Source: Alteromonas macleodii ATCC 27126 (GTDB lineage Bacteria; Pseudomonadota; Gammaproteobacteria; Enterobacterales; Alteromonadaceae). Taken from it: a stretch of DNA of 64,000 nucleotides. Every line of letters begins with the position of its first letter. Within the stretch, counting starts at the first letter, position 1. Below the pieces are notes generated by a model. It searched no databases and was not told the origin of the DNA. It worked only from the letters and a program-made list of their open reading frames with translations. This document shows positions 17,585 through 27,463 of the stretch, one piece after another. The DNA is taken from the NCBI RefSeq assembly GCF_000172635.2, contig NC_018632.1, positions 1,302,001-1,366,000 of the forward strand, in the 5' to 3' direction. The position numbers and the translations under genes are program-made.

Positions 17585-18532
17585 CAACATAAATGAAATA
17601 TTTGTGCTGACTGCGCAAAAAATAGCTTTTTACGGCTTTTATGTTCATTTTGTCGTCAATGCTGAGAAAATGATGGTTAATAACTGCACATTATTCCCTC
17701 ATTGCTTATGAACAAGAGGTTGTTTTAGTAATTGATAGTTTTACCCATCTCGTTTTCTTATATATCTCACTAAAGTTAAAGGGTATAACTAAATAGAATA
17801 AAAAAGCGCTTCCATACTGGTATTATGTACAGGCTTTAATAAATCTGTAACCTGTACCTGAGGATTAAAAGGTTAGTCACCACTTACGTGCTGAGAAATT
17901 AATCGAGCACGAAATCCCGCCGAATATGGTCTGGCGTTAGTTATCCACTAAATCTGTGGATAACTATGTTGATAGCTTAGAATCGCTGTAGTTATTTACG
18001 AGATCGCGTACGTATTGATCTAATGAGGTTATGGCGTTATTGAGTGGATAATCTTTTTAATACAGGGGTTTAGGGTGTTTTTTTTGATCTTGTTTCTCGA
18101 TCGGAATAGATCGGTTGAACAAAAAGTAGCTTGTGTGTTAATTCAACGAATGCCTAAATGCTATTCAATGAAATCCATCTTAATTCTCAATGCCTTACAT
18201 TTTGTTAACATTTTTGTGTGTCTTTTAAACGCTCTATTTGGATAGCTAGATGCGCCCGAGACGTTTTGCCTGCATATTAAAAGTGAAACAGGATAGAAAT
18301 TAAACTGTAATGAACACATACGCACGTGTTTTGATTTATTTTTACAAAAAACTCGTAGTTTTGTGGCGTAGCCAGCGAAATGGGTCATCGCACGTACTTT
18401 TGTCAAAAACATCGCTTTTCATACAACCCTCTTATGCTTTGTTTTGTTTGTCGAATACGCATAGCTAAATAGTGTTCACTCTTTTACACTAACGCGCAAT
18501 TGATGAGGGGATTTTAGTTTGCCGGAGCTCAA
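17585..18532. other. Gene-free kilobase between tRNA-Asn and the MATE gene
   Basis: About 950 bp, AT-rich, with no convincing coding frame on either strand (the longest, 83 codons on the minus strand at 18161-18412, lacks family features and a ribosome-binding site). Its only clear structure is the DnaA-box/GATC cluster at 17941-18112. In related operons rnfA and rnfB would be expected on the tRNA side; nothing resembling them is here. Confidence 0.6.
17941..18112. promoter_or_regulatory. DnaA-box and GATC cluster
   Basis: TTATCCACT (17941-17949) faces a perfect inverted TTATCCACA (17955-17963) across 5 bp, and another inverted TTATCCACT lies at 18043-18051. Five GATC sites follow within 111 bp (18002, 18017, 18086, 18099, 18109) together with a T-rich stretch. 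The 9-mers match the DnaA consensus TTATNCACA at 8, 9 and 8 positions. This composition is seen in origins and in DnaA-titrating or DnaA-reactivating loci. Function is inferred only from motifs. Confidence 0.5.
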
Positions 18533-19915
18533 GTGATAAAAAGTAACGCTAAACAACGTACTTCCGACTTATTGGAAGGAGATATAGGTACTACGTTAAA
18601 GCGTATGACTATTCCCATGATACTGGGAATGGTAATGATGATGAGCTTTGGACTTATCGATACCTTTTTTGTGAGCTTGTTGGGCACCGACCCTTTAGCC
18701 GCTATTAGTTTTACCTTTCCCGTTACTTTTACCGTAATAAGCCTAAACATAGGTTTAGGTATTGGTACCTCTGCAATTATAGGCAAGTTACAGGGCAGTA
18801 AAGAAATAACCAAGTCTCAACATTATGCGACGGGTTCATTAATGCTGTCCGTTTTGCTTGTGGGTGCACTAGCTGCAATTGGCTTTTTCACCATAGAGCC
18901 TGTGTTTAAGTTGCTTAATGCAACAGACAATCTAATGCCGTACATATCTGACTATATGGGGCTATGGTACTTGTCGAGCATCTTTCTTGCCATGCCGATG
19001 GTTGGCAATAGTGTGCTGCGAGCGTGTGGCGATACCCGCACACCCAGTATTGTTATGGCAGCAGGCGGCGGATTAAACGCGTTGCTTGATCCTATTTTCA
19101 TTTTCGGCCTTGGGCCCATTCCGGCAATGGGAATAAAAGGTGCGGCACTCGCTACCTTTATAGCGTGGATAGTTGGTGCATTATGGATTCTTTATATTTT
19201 AGCCGTTCGTCGAAAGTTGATGTTGCCTCGACTGCTGACACTTGCCGAGCTGCGTGATAGCAGCCGTGAAATTCTCAAAATAGGACTACCTGCGGCGGGT
19301 GCAAATATGCTTACCCCTGTTGCCGGTGGCGTGATGACAGCTGTAGTTGCTGGTTACGGTGCTGAAGCGGTTGCAGCGTGGGGAGTGGGAAATAGAATGG
19401 AGTCTATTGCAAGTATTGTTGTGCTAGCACTTTCCATGACACTGCCTCCATTTATCAGTCAAAACGTTGGAGCAGGCCAAGTAGAACGGGTAAAAACGGC
19501 ATATTCGCTTACATTGAAATTTGTTCTGGTTTGGCAGTTCGCCATTTTTCTTGTCATGTGGGGACTATCTAGCTGGGTAGCCGTCGCCTTTGCTAATGAA
19601 GCAGAGGTAAGCGTACTAATACAGCTGTTTCTTATGATTGTACCGCTGGGTTATGGCATGCAAGGCATTATCATTCTGACTAACTCATCGTTGAATGCCA
19701 TGCATCGTCCAATGACGGCATTAACGTTAAGTGTCATCCGCTTATTTGTTTTCTTCGTACCTATCAGCGTTGCGGGTAGTTTTCTATTTGAACTGAAAGG
19801 GTTATTTGCAGGAACGGTCATTGCCAATATTGCAATGGCGTGTGTTTCATTTGTTGTTTTCAAACGTGCGATTACTCAGTTTGAATTAGATAAAGAAACG
19901 TCTGAGCACAGCTAA
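18533..19915 (+). CDS. MATE-family efflux transporter
   Basis: A 460-residue inner-membrane antiporter of the multidrug and toxic compound extrusion family, with about 12 hydrophobic segments in two halves. Typical motifs: FGLIDTFFVSLLGTDPLAA in helix 1-2, GNSVLRACGDTRTPS near residue 165, and AVAAWGVGNRMESI at the start of the second half. GTG start with GGAG 6 bp upstream. Substrate unknown. The stop codon is followed by TACCAGAGCGG, weakly like the tip of the inverted-repeat element found elsewhere in this window. It lies just upstream of uvrB, in the same direction, with a 96-bp gap. Confidence 0.92.
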   Translation: MIKSNAKQRTSDLLEGDIGTTLKRMTIPMILGMVMMMSFGLIDTFFVSLLGTDPLAAISFTFPVTFTVISLNIGLGIGTSAIIGKLQGSKEITKSQHYATGSLMLSVLLVGALAAIGFFTIEPVFKLLNATDNLMPYISDYMGLWYLSSIFLAMPMVGNSVLRACGDTRTPSIVMAAGGGLNALLDPIFIFGLGPIPAMGIKGAALATFIAWIVGALWILYILAVRRKLMLPRLLTLAELRDSSREILKIGLPAAGANMLTPVAGGVMTAVVAGYGAEAVAAWGVGNRMESIASIVVLALSMTLPPFISQNVGAGQVERVKTAYSLTLKFVLVWQFAIFLVMWGLSSWVAVAFANEAEVSVLIQLFLMIVPLGYGMQGIIILTNSSLNAMHRPMTALTLSVIRLFVFFVPISVAGSFLFELKGLFAGTVIANIAMACVSFVVFKRAITQFELDKETSEHS

Positions 19916-20011
19916 TACCAGAGCGGCTATTTAAGGCTGTGCGTTTTTAATGTTGAGTAGTTTGACCGCAGGCAAGATGTTAAGCAGTAAGCTAAAGAAA
20001 AGGTTAAGTAA

Positions 20012-22027
20012 ATGAGTAGAGGGTTTGAGCTTCATTCTAAATACAAGCCAGCAGGCGACCAGCCAAAAGCAATAGAAGCTTTGGTGGATGGCCTAGAAAG
20101 TGGCTTGGCCGGCCAAACACTGCTTGGTGTTACGGGGTCGGGTAAAACCTTTACCATGGCTAATGTCATCAAAGAAGTGCAGAGACCAACGCTTATTCTT
20201 GCACACAACAAAACATTAGCGGCTCAGCTTTACGGTGAGATGAAAGAATTCTTCCCCAATAACGCCGTAGAGTACTTCGTTTCATATTATGATTATTATC
20301 AGCCAGAAGCCTACGTTCCAAGTACAGATACCTTTATTGAGAAAGACGCGTCAATTAATGATCATATTGAACAAATGCGACTGTCAGCCACTAAAGCGTT
20401 GATGGAGCGCAGAGACGTGGTCATTGTAGCGAGTGTGTCGGCTATTTATGGTTTGGGGGACCCTGAATCCTACATGAAGATGCTATTGCACCTTCGCCAG
20501 GGCGACACCATGGACCAACGTGACATTTTACGTCGCCTTGCAGAACTGCAGTACAAGCGTAACGATTTAGCGTTTGAAAGGGGTACGTTTCGTGTGCGTG
20601 GCGATGTTATAGATATTTTCCCTGCGGACTCTGAAAAGCAAGCCGTAAGGGTCGAGCTTTTTGACGATGAGATAGATAAAATTAGTCTGTTCGACCCGCT
20701 AACCGGGGCTGTCGATAAGTCAGTTATTCGAGCAACGGTTTTTCCTAAAACGCACTATGTAACCCCTCGAGAGAAAATCCTCAATGCTATTGAGCATATC
20801 AAGGAAGAACTTGGCGATCGCAAAAAGCAACTTCAAGAGGCGAATAAGCTGATTGAAGAGCAGCGTATTTCACAGCGCACCCAGTTCGATATCGAAATGA
20901 TGATGGAGCTTGGCTATTGTTCTGGGATCGAGAATTACTCTCGCTATCTTTCAGGAAGAGCACCGGGCGAACCACCTCCAACCTTATTGGACTATTTTCC
21001 AGCAGATGGCCTAATGTTTATCGATGAGTCTCACGTAACTGTCTCTCAAGTAGGGGCAATGTATCGCGGGGATCGCTCTAGAAAAGAGACCTTGGTGGAG
21101 TTTGGTTTCAGGCTGCCGTCGGCGTTGGACAATCGTCCGCTTAAGTTTGAAGAGTTTGAACAGATTTGCCCCCAAACCATCTATGTTTCTGCGACGCCAG
21201 GCGATTATGAATTAAAGAAAACTGACGGTGAGATAGTAGAGCAGGTTGTGCGTCCAACGGGTCTGCTAGACCCTGTTATTGAAGTACGTCCTGTAGCCAC
21301 TCAGGTTGATGATGTCCTGTCTGAAATTCAAAAGCGGGTAGAGCTTGACGAACGTGTGCTTATTACTACCCTAACCAAGCGTATGGCAGAAGATTTAAGC
21401 GAGTATTTAAATGAGCACGGCGTTAAAGTTCGTTATCTGCATTCGGATATCGATACCGTAGAGCGAATTGAAATAATCCGAGACTTGCGACTGGGTAAAT
21501 TCGACGTGTTGGTAGGTATTAACCTTTTACGTGAAGGTCTAGATATGCCGGAAGTGTCGCTGGTGGCGATTTTAGATGCCGATAAAGAAGGCTTTTTGCG
21601 AGCCGAGCGTTCATTAATTCAGACTATTGGTAGAGCCGCGCGTCACGTGAATGGTAAAGCTATTTTGTACGCTGACAGTATTACCAAGTCGATGAAAAAA
21701 GCGATGGACGAGACTGAACGCCGTCGTGAGAAGCAAATGGCGCATAATGAGGCAAATGGTATAACGCCGATGCGACTTAACAAGCCTATTACCGATATTA
21801 TGGACTTAGGCGACAGCGCGCACCCTGCGTCTGGAAAAGTCAGACTGCGCAAAGTTGAAGAGAAGAAGAAGCAACAGAAAACAGCAAGTGCTACTGAATT
21901 GATGGACCAAATCACGGAGCTTGAAAAGCAGATGTTTGAATATGCGCGCGAGCTTGAGTTTGAAAAAGCAGCATCATTGCGTGACGATATTGAAGCACTT
22001 CGAAAGCAAGTTGTTACACTCTCTTAA
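20012..22027 (+). CDS. uvrB: UvrABC excinuclease subunit B
   Basis: Damage-verifying helicase-like subunit of nucleotide excision repair; 671 residues, the normal length. Walker A is [10 protein letters not shown], the beta-hairpin lies in [18 protein letters not shown], the DEAD-like box is FIDESHV, and motif VI is QTIGRAARH. The C-terminal UVR domain that contacts UvrC is [27 protein letters not shown] start with an upstream AAAGG-like site. No SOS box is obvious in the 96 bp upstream. Confidence 0.97.
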   Translation: MSRGFELHSKYKPAGDQPKAIEALVDGLESGLAGQTLLGVTGSGKTFTMANVIKEVQRPTLILAHNKTLAAQLYGEMKEFFPNNAVEYFVSYYDYYQPEAYVPSTDTFIEKDASINDHIEQMRLSATKALMERRDVVIVASVSAIYGLGDPESYMKMLLHLRQGDTMDQRDILRRLAELQYKRNDLAFERGTFRVRGDVIDIFPADSEKQAVRVELFDDEIDKISLFDPLTGAVDKSVIRATVFPKTHYVTPREKILNAIEHIKEELGDRKKQLQEANKLIEEQRISQRTQFDIEMMMELGYCSGIENYSRYLSGRAPGEPPPTLLDYFPADGLMFIDESHVTVSQVGAMYRGDRSRKETLVEFGFRLPSALDNRPLKFEEFEQICPQTIYVSATPGDYELKKTDGEIVEQVVRPTGLLDPVIEVRPVATQVDDVLSEIQKRVELDERVLITTLTKRMAEDLSEYLNEHGVKVRYLHSDIDTVERIEIIRDLRLGKFDVLVGINLLREGLDMPEVSLVAILDADKEGFLRAERSLIQTIGRAARHVNGKAILYADSITKSMKKAMDETERRREKQMAHNEANGITPMRLNKPITDIMDLGDSAHPASGKVRLRKVEEKKKQQKTASATELMDQITELEKQMFEYARELEFEKAASLRDDIEALRKQVVTLS

Positions 22028-22300
22028 AAATGGCTATGTGCCCCGCTAGCAGAGGCTGTATGTGGGGTCTTTCCGTATAAAACCGGATAACTCACTACAG
22101 CACCTTTCCTTTTGATGTAAGAAAATCCCCCTTTTTTCCTGTGGACAATACGACTTGACGTCAGTTTTTGGGTAGCACAAAACTCAAATTTTTAATAAAA
22201 AATGAGATGAAAAGCCGCAAAATGTCGTTGTAATAGCACAATTAGTTGAATATAGTTCTAAGTTGAGTATCGATAACTATACCTATAAACAGGTGCTAAT

Positions 22301-23227
22301 ATGCTTAATCGTCTTCAGGAGTCAGATATAAAGCTACTGCGTGTGTTTTACGCTGTAGCGAGCTGCAACGGATTTACTGCGGCAGAACCCGTGTTGCGTA
22401 TGCAACGACCCAACATCAGTGCAGCCATCAAAAAACTGGAAGAACGTTTAGATTTGGTGTTATGTCATCGCGGTCGTGGTGGCTTTCAAATGACAAAAGA
22501 GGGTGAGGTGGTTTTCCAAGAAACCAAACGCATCTTTAATGCCTTCGACAATTTTGTCTTCAATCTGAAATCGCTTCATGATGACTACTCAGGCCATATC
22601 ACTTTGGTCTTAATGGCTGGCCTTCCACTTTCTATGCACTTGGCCGTAAGTAAAGCGGTTAAAAGTACTATGAAGAAGTTTGACGATATTCACGTTAATA
22701 TCCAAACTCGTTTATACAATGAAGTTGAGCATGTCGCTTTATCTGGTGAGTGCCACCTCGTTGTTTCAACCTATGACATGGTCAAACCGGAATCAGTAAC
22801 TTTTCATCCTGTCGGCATCAAAACCGAAGGGCGATTGTACTGTGCGCCTACACACCCTCTGGCAAAATATCGCGATACTGATTTACCAGAAGGCGTGAAA
22901 ATTGGTGATTATCCTGCCATTGGTATTTCTGGATTGTCGTCGGCAAACTACATTGAAGATGAAACCAGATTATCGATTCAAACTTTCTCAGATTCATTTG
23001 ATGCAGCGATGTCTGCGATTATGACCGGCGAGTATGTTGGTTTGCTGCCAGACTATATGGCGAAAGAGCAGGGCGCCGCACTTGGGCTTGTACCTATTGC
23101 AAAAGGGAGCTTATTTAAATTTAGTCACGAACTGTTTGTGATGAATGGAAAAAATACGCGATTAAACCCTGTATTACGCCACTGTATTAAAGAATTGAGC
23201 TACTTCATTTCAGAGAGTCAAAAGTAG
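22301..23227 (+). CDS. LysR-family transcriptional regulator
   Basis: 308 residues. The N-terminal winged helix-turn-helix (about 8-66) reads LLRVFYAVASCNGFTAAEPVL...NISAAIKKLEERL; the C-terminal two-lobed effector-binding domain starts near residue 95. The helix-turn-helix is recognisable though less canonical (RMQRPNISAAI). No divergent target gene is adjacent: uvrB is upstream on the same strand and queC is convergent, so the regulon is unknown. A very long terminator hairpin follows. Confidence 0.9.
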   Translation: MLNRLQESDIKLLRVFYAVASCNGFTAAEPVLRMQRPNISAAIKKLEERLDLVLCHRGRGGFQMTKEGEVVFQETKRIFNAFDNFVFNLKSLHDDYSGHITLVLMAGLPLSMHLAVSKAVKSTMKKFDDIHVNIQTRLYNEVEHVALSGECHLVVSTYDMVKPESVTFHPVGIKTEGRLYCAPTHPLAKYRDTDLPEGVKIGDYPAIGISGLSSANYIEDETRLSIQTFSDSFDAAMSAIMTGEYVGLLPDYMAKEQGAALGLVPIAKGSLFKFSHELFVMNGKNTRLNPVLRHCIKELSYFISESQK

Positions 23228-23249
23228 TAGCAACAAGCACCTGTGATCA

Positions 23250-23310
23250 CACCTCTTATTGTTTATAAACGCTTGGAATAAAGCGCTTATAAACAATAAG
23301 AGGTGTTTTT
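23250..23310 (+). terminator. Long-stem terminator after the LysR gene
   Basis: Arms of 25 bp (23250-23274 and 23281-23305, one mismatch) around a 6-bp loop, followed by TTTTTATTT. The stem is much longer than usual for an intrinsic terminator and is AT-rich. It lies between the convergent LysR and queC genes; the T tract serves the plus strand. Confidence 0.8.
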
Positions 23311-23323
23311 ATTTCAGATTACG

Positions 23324-23980
23324 CTATTCGTATTCTAGAGGATCGACGGCGCTATTTTCCTTGAACGCCTCTAAGCGCTCTTCGCACGCACCGCATTTTC
23401 CGCATGCTTTTTCTCTGCCGTTGTAACAGGTCCACGTTTGGCCGTAATCCAGTCCCATTGACAGACCATCGGTCAAGATAGCGGTTTTGCTGTCGTCGAT
23501 ATAAGGCGTCATAATCGTAACCGGTGTATAATTCGCAATGCCGCACACATCATTCATTTTATGAACAAACTCAGGGCGGCAGTCTGGGTAAATGGCATGA
23601 TCGCCAGAGTGAGCGCCATAGTATACTTCGTTAGCGTCTAAACTGACCGCGTAGCCAACGGCCAGCGATAACAAAATCATGTTGCGATTGGGCACCACGG
23701 TTTGTTTCATGCTTGGCTCTTCATAGTGGCCTTCTGGAACTTCGATATCTGAGGTTAACGCTGAACCTCCTATGAGCGTATTTATGGCGCTAATATCTAC
23801 AATTTTGTGGGGAACGTTAAGCGAATTACACACGTTGGCAGCATAATCGAGTTCTTTCTTGTGGCGTTGTCCGTAGTTAAAGCTCAGTGCATGAACTTTT
23901 TTGCCTGCTTTTAGCGCCTTATGCAGCACTGTGAAGGAGTCCATGCCTCCTGAATAGATAACAACAACGTTTTCTGACAT
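23324..23980 (-). CDS. queC: 7-cyano-7-deazaguanine synthase
   Basis: ATP-dependent enzyme that turns 7-carboxy-7-deazaguanine into preQ0 for queuosine tRNA modification. 218 residues. The PP-loop SGGMDS is at residue 10, and the C-terminal zinc site has four cysteines: [34 protein letters not shown] and [16 protein letters not shown] are also family-typical. Divergent from queE with an 86-bp gap, so the two pathway enzymes may share a control region. Confidence 0.96.
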   Translation of the reverse strand: MSENVVVIYSGGMDSFTVLHKALKAGKKVHALSFNYGQRHKKELDYAANVCNSLNVPHKIVDISAINTLIGGSALTSDIEVPEGHYEEPSMKQTVVPNRNMILLSLAVGYAVSLDANEVYYGAHSGDHAIYPDCRPEFVHKMNDVCGIANYTPVTIMTPYIDDSKTAILTDGLSMGLDYGQTWTCYNGREKACGKCGACEERLEAFKENSAVDPLEYE

Positions 23981-24066
23981 AGTTTTTCGAAGATTTAAGA
24001 AATTATGCCCGAATTTTATGTGATCCTTGGTAAAATCCCAACATACAATCGTTAAAGGGTGTCAAA

Positions 24067-24750
24067 TTGTCTGTAATGTCCACATTAAACATCAATGAGA
24101 TGTTTGAAACTATCCAGGGTGAAGGTGCTCACACTGGTATTCCCTCTATCTTTGTTCGTTTACAAGGCTGTCCTGTGGGCTGTCCATGGTGTGATACAAA
24201 ACATACGTGGGAAATTAAGCCTGACTTGAGTGTGTCGCCACAAGCTGTGATCACAAAAGGCGAAGAGTCTGAAACCTATTTCATCTCCAGTGAGGAGGCT
24301 TTGCTGGCTGAGTTTGGGAAACAAGGCTATGTGGCAAAGCATGTGGTTATTACCGGCGGTGAGCCATGTATGTACGACCTACGTCCTCTGACGAGCCTAC
24401 TTCACGACAACGGATACACAACACAAATAGAGACCAGCGGTACTTTTGAGGTACTTTGTGACACGCGTACGTATGTGACGGTTTCTCCTAAAATAAACAT
24501 GAAAGGCGGATATGACGTCTTAGTAAGTGCGCTTGAAAGAGCGAATGAAATCAAGCACCCCATCGCAATGCAAAAGCATATTGACGAGCTTGATGCGCTG
24601 CTTGCTAATGTATCGTCATTAGACGGAAAACAGGTTTGTTTACAACCAATTAGCCAGCAAAAGAGAGCCACAGAACTTGCAGTGCGTACTTGTATTGAAC
24701 GTAACTGGCGGCTATCTTTACAAACACATAAATACATTGGTATTGAATAA
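24067..24750 (+). CDS. queE: 7-carboxy-7-deazaguanine synthase
   Basis: Radical SAM enzyme that makes 7-carboxy-7-deazaguanine, the step before QueC. 227 residues from TTG 24067, or 224 from ATG 24076. I keep the TTG because AGGG lies 7 bp before it but 16 bp before the ATG; this is uncertain. The radical SAM cysteines are in QGCPVGCPWCDTKHTW (CxxxCxxC after QG), preceded by the substrate motif FETIQGEG. VVITGGEPC is the SAM-contacting GGEP loop. Confidence 0.95.
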   Translation: MSVMSTLNINEMFETIQGEGAHTGIPSIFVRLQGCPVGCPWCDTKHTWEIKPDLSVSPQAVITKGEESETYFISSEEALLAEFGKQGYVAKHVVITGGEPCMYDLRPLTSLLHDNGYTTQIETSGTFEVLCDTRTYVTVSPKINMKGGYDVLVSALERANEIKHPIAMQKHIDELDALLANVSSLDGKQVCLQPISQQKRATELAVRTCIERNWRLSLQTHKYIGIE

Positions 24751-24826
24751 GTGTTTGAAATGCGCCGCCTTTGTGGCAAACACGTCTTGCGCTTAAGTAT
24801 TCAAATTAACAAAGGACATAAAGAAG

Positions 24827-25723
24827 ATGCATAGCTTTAATCTGCTAAAAAAAGCCGTGATAGCGGCCGTCGCTTTATGTTCTTTTACTGCTGCATCAAT
24901 GGTTGAGGCCGCTACTTGGACAATCACTTATCCGCGTCCGATTGACGACTCAGATGCCCGTGCTCAATATCCGATAGCACTGCTTAAACTTGCGCTCGAT
25001 AAAACCGGCGTAAATTATGAGCTACGCCCTTCTGATCGTATATTGCTGACGGGCAAAGCGATGCGTCAGCTGCGTGAAAACAGAGAAGTTAACGTAGTAT
25101 GGAGTATGACGGACAGCCAGCGCGAGAAGGAACTGACCCCGATTCGTATTCCAATCGCAAAAGGGCTTATAGGTCTTCGTGTTTTCGTTATTAACGAAAA
25201 TAAAAAGACGAAGTTCGACGATGTATTATCGCTGACCGACATGCGTAAACTTATACCCATTCAGGGTGAAGAATGGCCGGACACCAAAATTCTTCAAGCC
25301 AACGGGTTTAACGTGTTTACTGTGCCTGAGTTTCGCGAAGCGTATGACATGATTAAACAAGGTAAAGGAGACTTCTTTCCTCGTTCTGTTATGGAAGTGG
25401 ACGCAGAGTTGGAGGTGGAAGGTCGTCGTAACAACCTTTACCTTGAGCCTTCAATGGCGCTGTATTACCCCACCGCTATGTATTACTTTGTAAGTTCAAG
25501 TAACAAGACGTTAGCGAATCTCATTGAAACAGGCCTTAACAGAGCCATTGAAGATGGCTCTTTTGATGCGTTATTTGAATCTACGTACGCCCCAATCTTA
25601 GCGTCTTTAGGGGTTAATGAGCGTAAAATTTTCACTCTCGAAAACCCGTTATTACCCATTGAGACCCCTCTTACTAATTCTGCTTTATGGTATAAACCAA
25701 AAACAGAAGATTCAAAAGAATAA
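24827..25723 (+). CDS. Periplasmic substrate-binding-like protein
   Basis: 298 residues with a signal peptide (KKAVIAAVALCSFTAASMVEA, cleavage near residue 28). The mature chain resembles the type 2 periplasmic-binding fold (SBP_bac_3-like): ALLKLALDKTG, an aromatic-poor first lobe, then FREAYDMIKQGKGDFFPRSVMEVDAEL and the crossing-back lobe ending GSFDALFESTYAPILASLG. No ABC permease or ATPase genes are adjacent, so it may work as a stand-alone sensor or with a distant partner. The ligand is unknown. It ends in a strong bidirectional terminator shared with asnB. Confidence 0.75.
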   Translation: MHSFNLLKKAVIAAVALCSFTAASMVEAATWTITYPRPIDDSDARAQYPIALLKLALDKTGVNYELRPSDRILLTGKAMRQLRENREVNVVWSMTDSQREKELTPIRIPIAKGLIGLRVFVINENKKTKFDDVLSLTDMRKLIPIQGEEWPDTKILQANGFNVFTVPEFREAYDMIKQGKGDFFPRSVMEVDAELEVEGRRNNLYLEPSMALYYPTAMYYFVSSSNKTLANLIETGLNRAIEDGSFDALFESTYAPILASLGVNERKIFTLENPLLPIETPLTNSALWYKPKTEDSKE

Positions 25724-25733
25724 ATAGACAATA

Positions 25734-25763
25734 AAAAACGCGGCTTAGGCCGCGTTTTTTTTT
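25734..25763. terminator. Bidirectional intrinsic terminator
   Basis: AAAAAACGCGGC-TTAG-GCCGCG followed by nine T residues; the A run on the other side gives a T tract for asnB on the minus strand as well. Confidence 0.9.
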
Positions 25764-25792
25764 AATGTTAGCTCTGCTTGTACGATTGTCTA

Positions 25793-27463
25793 TTAAGACT
25801 CGCCAGCGTGGACGCCTTTCATCGAACGGCCAGAAGGATCTGCGTTGTTTTTAAAGCTCTCATCCCACTCAAGTGCTTCTGCTGTACTACACGCAATAGA
25901 TTTACCGCCTGGCACACAGCGCGCTGCACTTTCTTGAGGAAAGTAGCTCTCGAAAATAGTGCGGTAGTAGTAGCCTTCTTTGGTGTCTGGTGTGTTAACT
26001 GGGAAGCGGAATTCCGCTGTTGCAAGTTGCTGATCAGTCACTTCGTTTTCAACGAAATCGCGAATTGAATCAATCCACGAATAACCTACACCATCACCAA
26101 ACTGCTCTTTTTGACGCCACAGTACTTCTGCTGGAAGGGTTTCGCCGTTATCAAACGCTTTACGAAGGATCCACTTCTCCATTTTTCCATCTAGACACAT
26201 TTTGTCTTGTGGGTTTAAACGCATAGCTACGTCAATGAAGTTCTTATCTAAGAATGGTACACGAGCTTCTACACCCCATGCCGATGTGGCTTTGTTAGCA
26301 CGCGCACAGTCAAACATATGTAGACGATCAAGTTTACGTACCGTTTCTTCGTGGAATTCTTTGGCGTTTGGCGCTTTATGGAAATACAGGTAACCACCAA
26401 AAATTTCATCAGAACCTTCACCCGATAGCACCATTTTAATGCCCATCGCTTTAATCTTGCGTGTCATTAAGTACATTGGAGTAGCGGCGCGGATCGTTGT
26501 TGTATCGTAGGTTTCCAAGTGATAGATAACATCACGGATGGCATCTAAACCTTCTTGAATGGTAAAGTGAATTTCATGGTGTACGGTGCCAATCATGTCG
26601 GCCACTTTCTTCGCTGCCTTAAGGTCAGGTGCTCCTTCAAGACCTACAGCAAAACTGTGCAGGCGAGGCCACCATGCATCTGTCTTGTCTTCGTCTTCAA
26701 CGCGCTTTGCAACGTACTGCGCAGCGACAGCTGAAACCAGTGAAGAGTCCAAACCGCCCGATAGAAGTACAGCGTATGGAACGTCAGACATCATGTGTGA
26801 CTTCACAGCTTTCTCGAATGCTACACGTAGCTCTTCTAGGTTGCTGGTGTTGTCTTTTACGTTGTCGTATTCCATCCAGTCGCGTTTGTAGTACTTGGTA
26901 ATTTTACCTTCTTTGCTCCACAGGTAGTGGCCAGGAGGGAACTCACTGATTGTCTTACATACGCCTGCTAACGCTTTCATTTCAGATGAAACATAGAAGT
27001 TACCGTGTTCATCGTAACCGGTATAAAGCGGAATAATACCAATATGGTCGCGGGCAATAAGGTAAGCGTCTTGTTCTTCATCGTATAGAATGAACGCAAA
27101 CATACCCTCTAGTTCATCGATAAAGTCGATGCCTTTTTGCTGAAAAAGCGGAAGAATAACTTCGCAATCAGAACGGGTTTTAAATGGGTACGGCTCATCT
27201 AGATTAGCAGCAAGTTGCTTGTGGTTGTAAATCTCGCCGTTAACGGCAAGAATCTGTTTATCGTTTTGGCTGATAAGAGGCTGCGCCCCTGTATCAACGT
27301 CGACAATCGCCAATCTTTCGTGACAAAGAATGGTATTGTCATTATTCCAGATACCCGACCAGTCAGGGCCACGGTGGCGCAAAAGTTTTGATAAATCGAG
27401 GGCTTGGGTTCTGAGTTCAGACACATCGGTTTTGATATCAAGGATACCGAAAATACCACACAT
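25793..27463 (-). CDS. asnB: Asparagine synthetase B, glutamine-hydrolysing
   Basis: Makes asparagine from aspartate, ATP and glutamine. 556 residues, close to E. coli AsnB (554). The N-terminal glutaminase domain starts MCGIFGI with the nucleophile Cys2, followed by LRHRGPDWSG and VNGEIYNH. The synthetase domain has the PP-loop LLSGGLDSSL near residue 234 and VLSGEGSDEIFGGYLYFHKAP near 347. Single gene between convergent and divergent neighbours. Confidence 0.97.
   Translation of the reverse strand: MCGIFGILDIKTDVSELRTQALDLSKLLRHRGPDWSGIWNNDNTILCHERLAIVDVDTGAQPLISQNDKQILAVNGEIYNHKQLAANLDEPYPFKTRSDCEVILPLFQQKGIDFIDELEGMFAFILYDEEQDAYLIARDHIGIIPLYTGYDEHGNFYVSSEMKALAGVCKTISEFPPGHYLWSKEGKITKYYKRDWMEYDNVKDNTSNLEELRVAFEKAVKSHMMSDVPYAVLLSGGLDSSLVSAVAAQYVAKRVEDEDKTDAWWPRLHSFAVGLEGAPDLKAAKKVADMIGTVHHEIHFTIQEGLDAIRDVIYHLETYDTTTIRAATPMYLMTRKIKAMGIKMVLSGEGSDEIFGGYLYFHKAPNAKEFHEETVRKLDRLHMFDCARANKATSAWGVEARVPFLDKNFIDVAMRLNPQDKMCLDGKMEKWILRKAFDNGETLPAEVLWRQKEQFGDGVGYSWIDSIRDFVENEVTDQQLATAEFRFPVNTPDTKEGYYYRTIFESYFPQESAARCVPGGKSIACSTAEALEWDESFKNNADPSGRSMKGVHAGES

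Noticed and set aside
17941..18112. Chromosomal oriC
   Set aside because: Box and GATC content is suggestive, but the usual origin neighbours (dnaA, dnaN, mnmG, rpmH, parAB) are absent. Kept only as a DnaA-related element.
18161..18412. 83-codon open frame on the minus strand in the gene-free kilobase
   Set aside because: No ribosome-binding site, odd composition (many Lys, Cys, Arg from AT-rich DNA), and no domain or signal features. Treated as chance.
23981..24066. Riboswitch (preQ1 type) in the queC-queE gap
   Set aside because: The gap is only 86 bp, shared by two divergent genes, and no pseudoknot-like aptamer could be made out.
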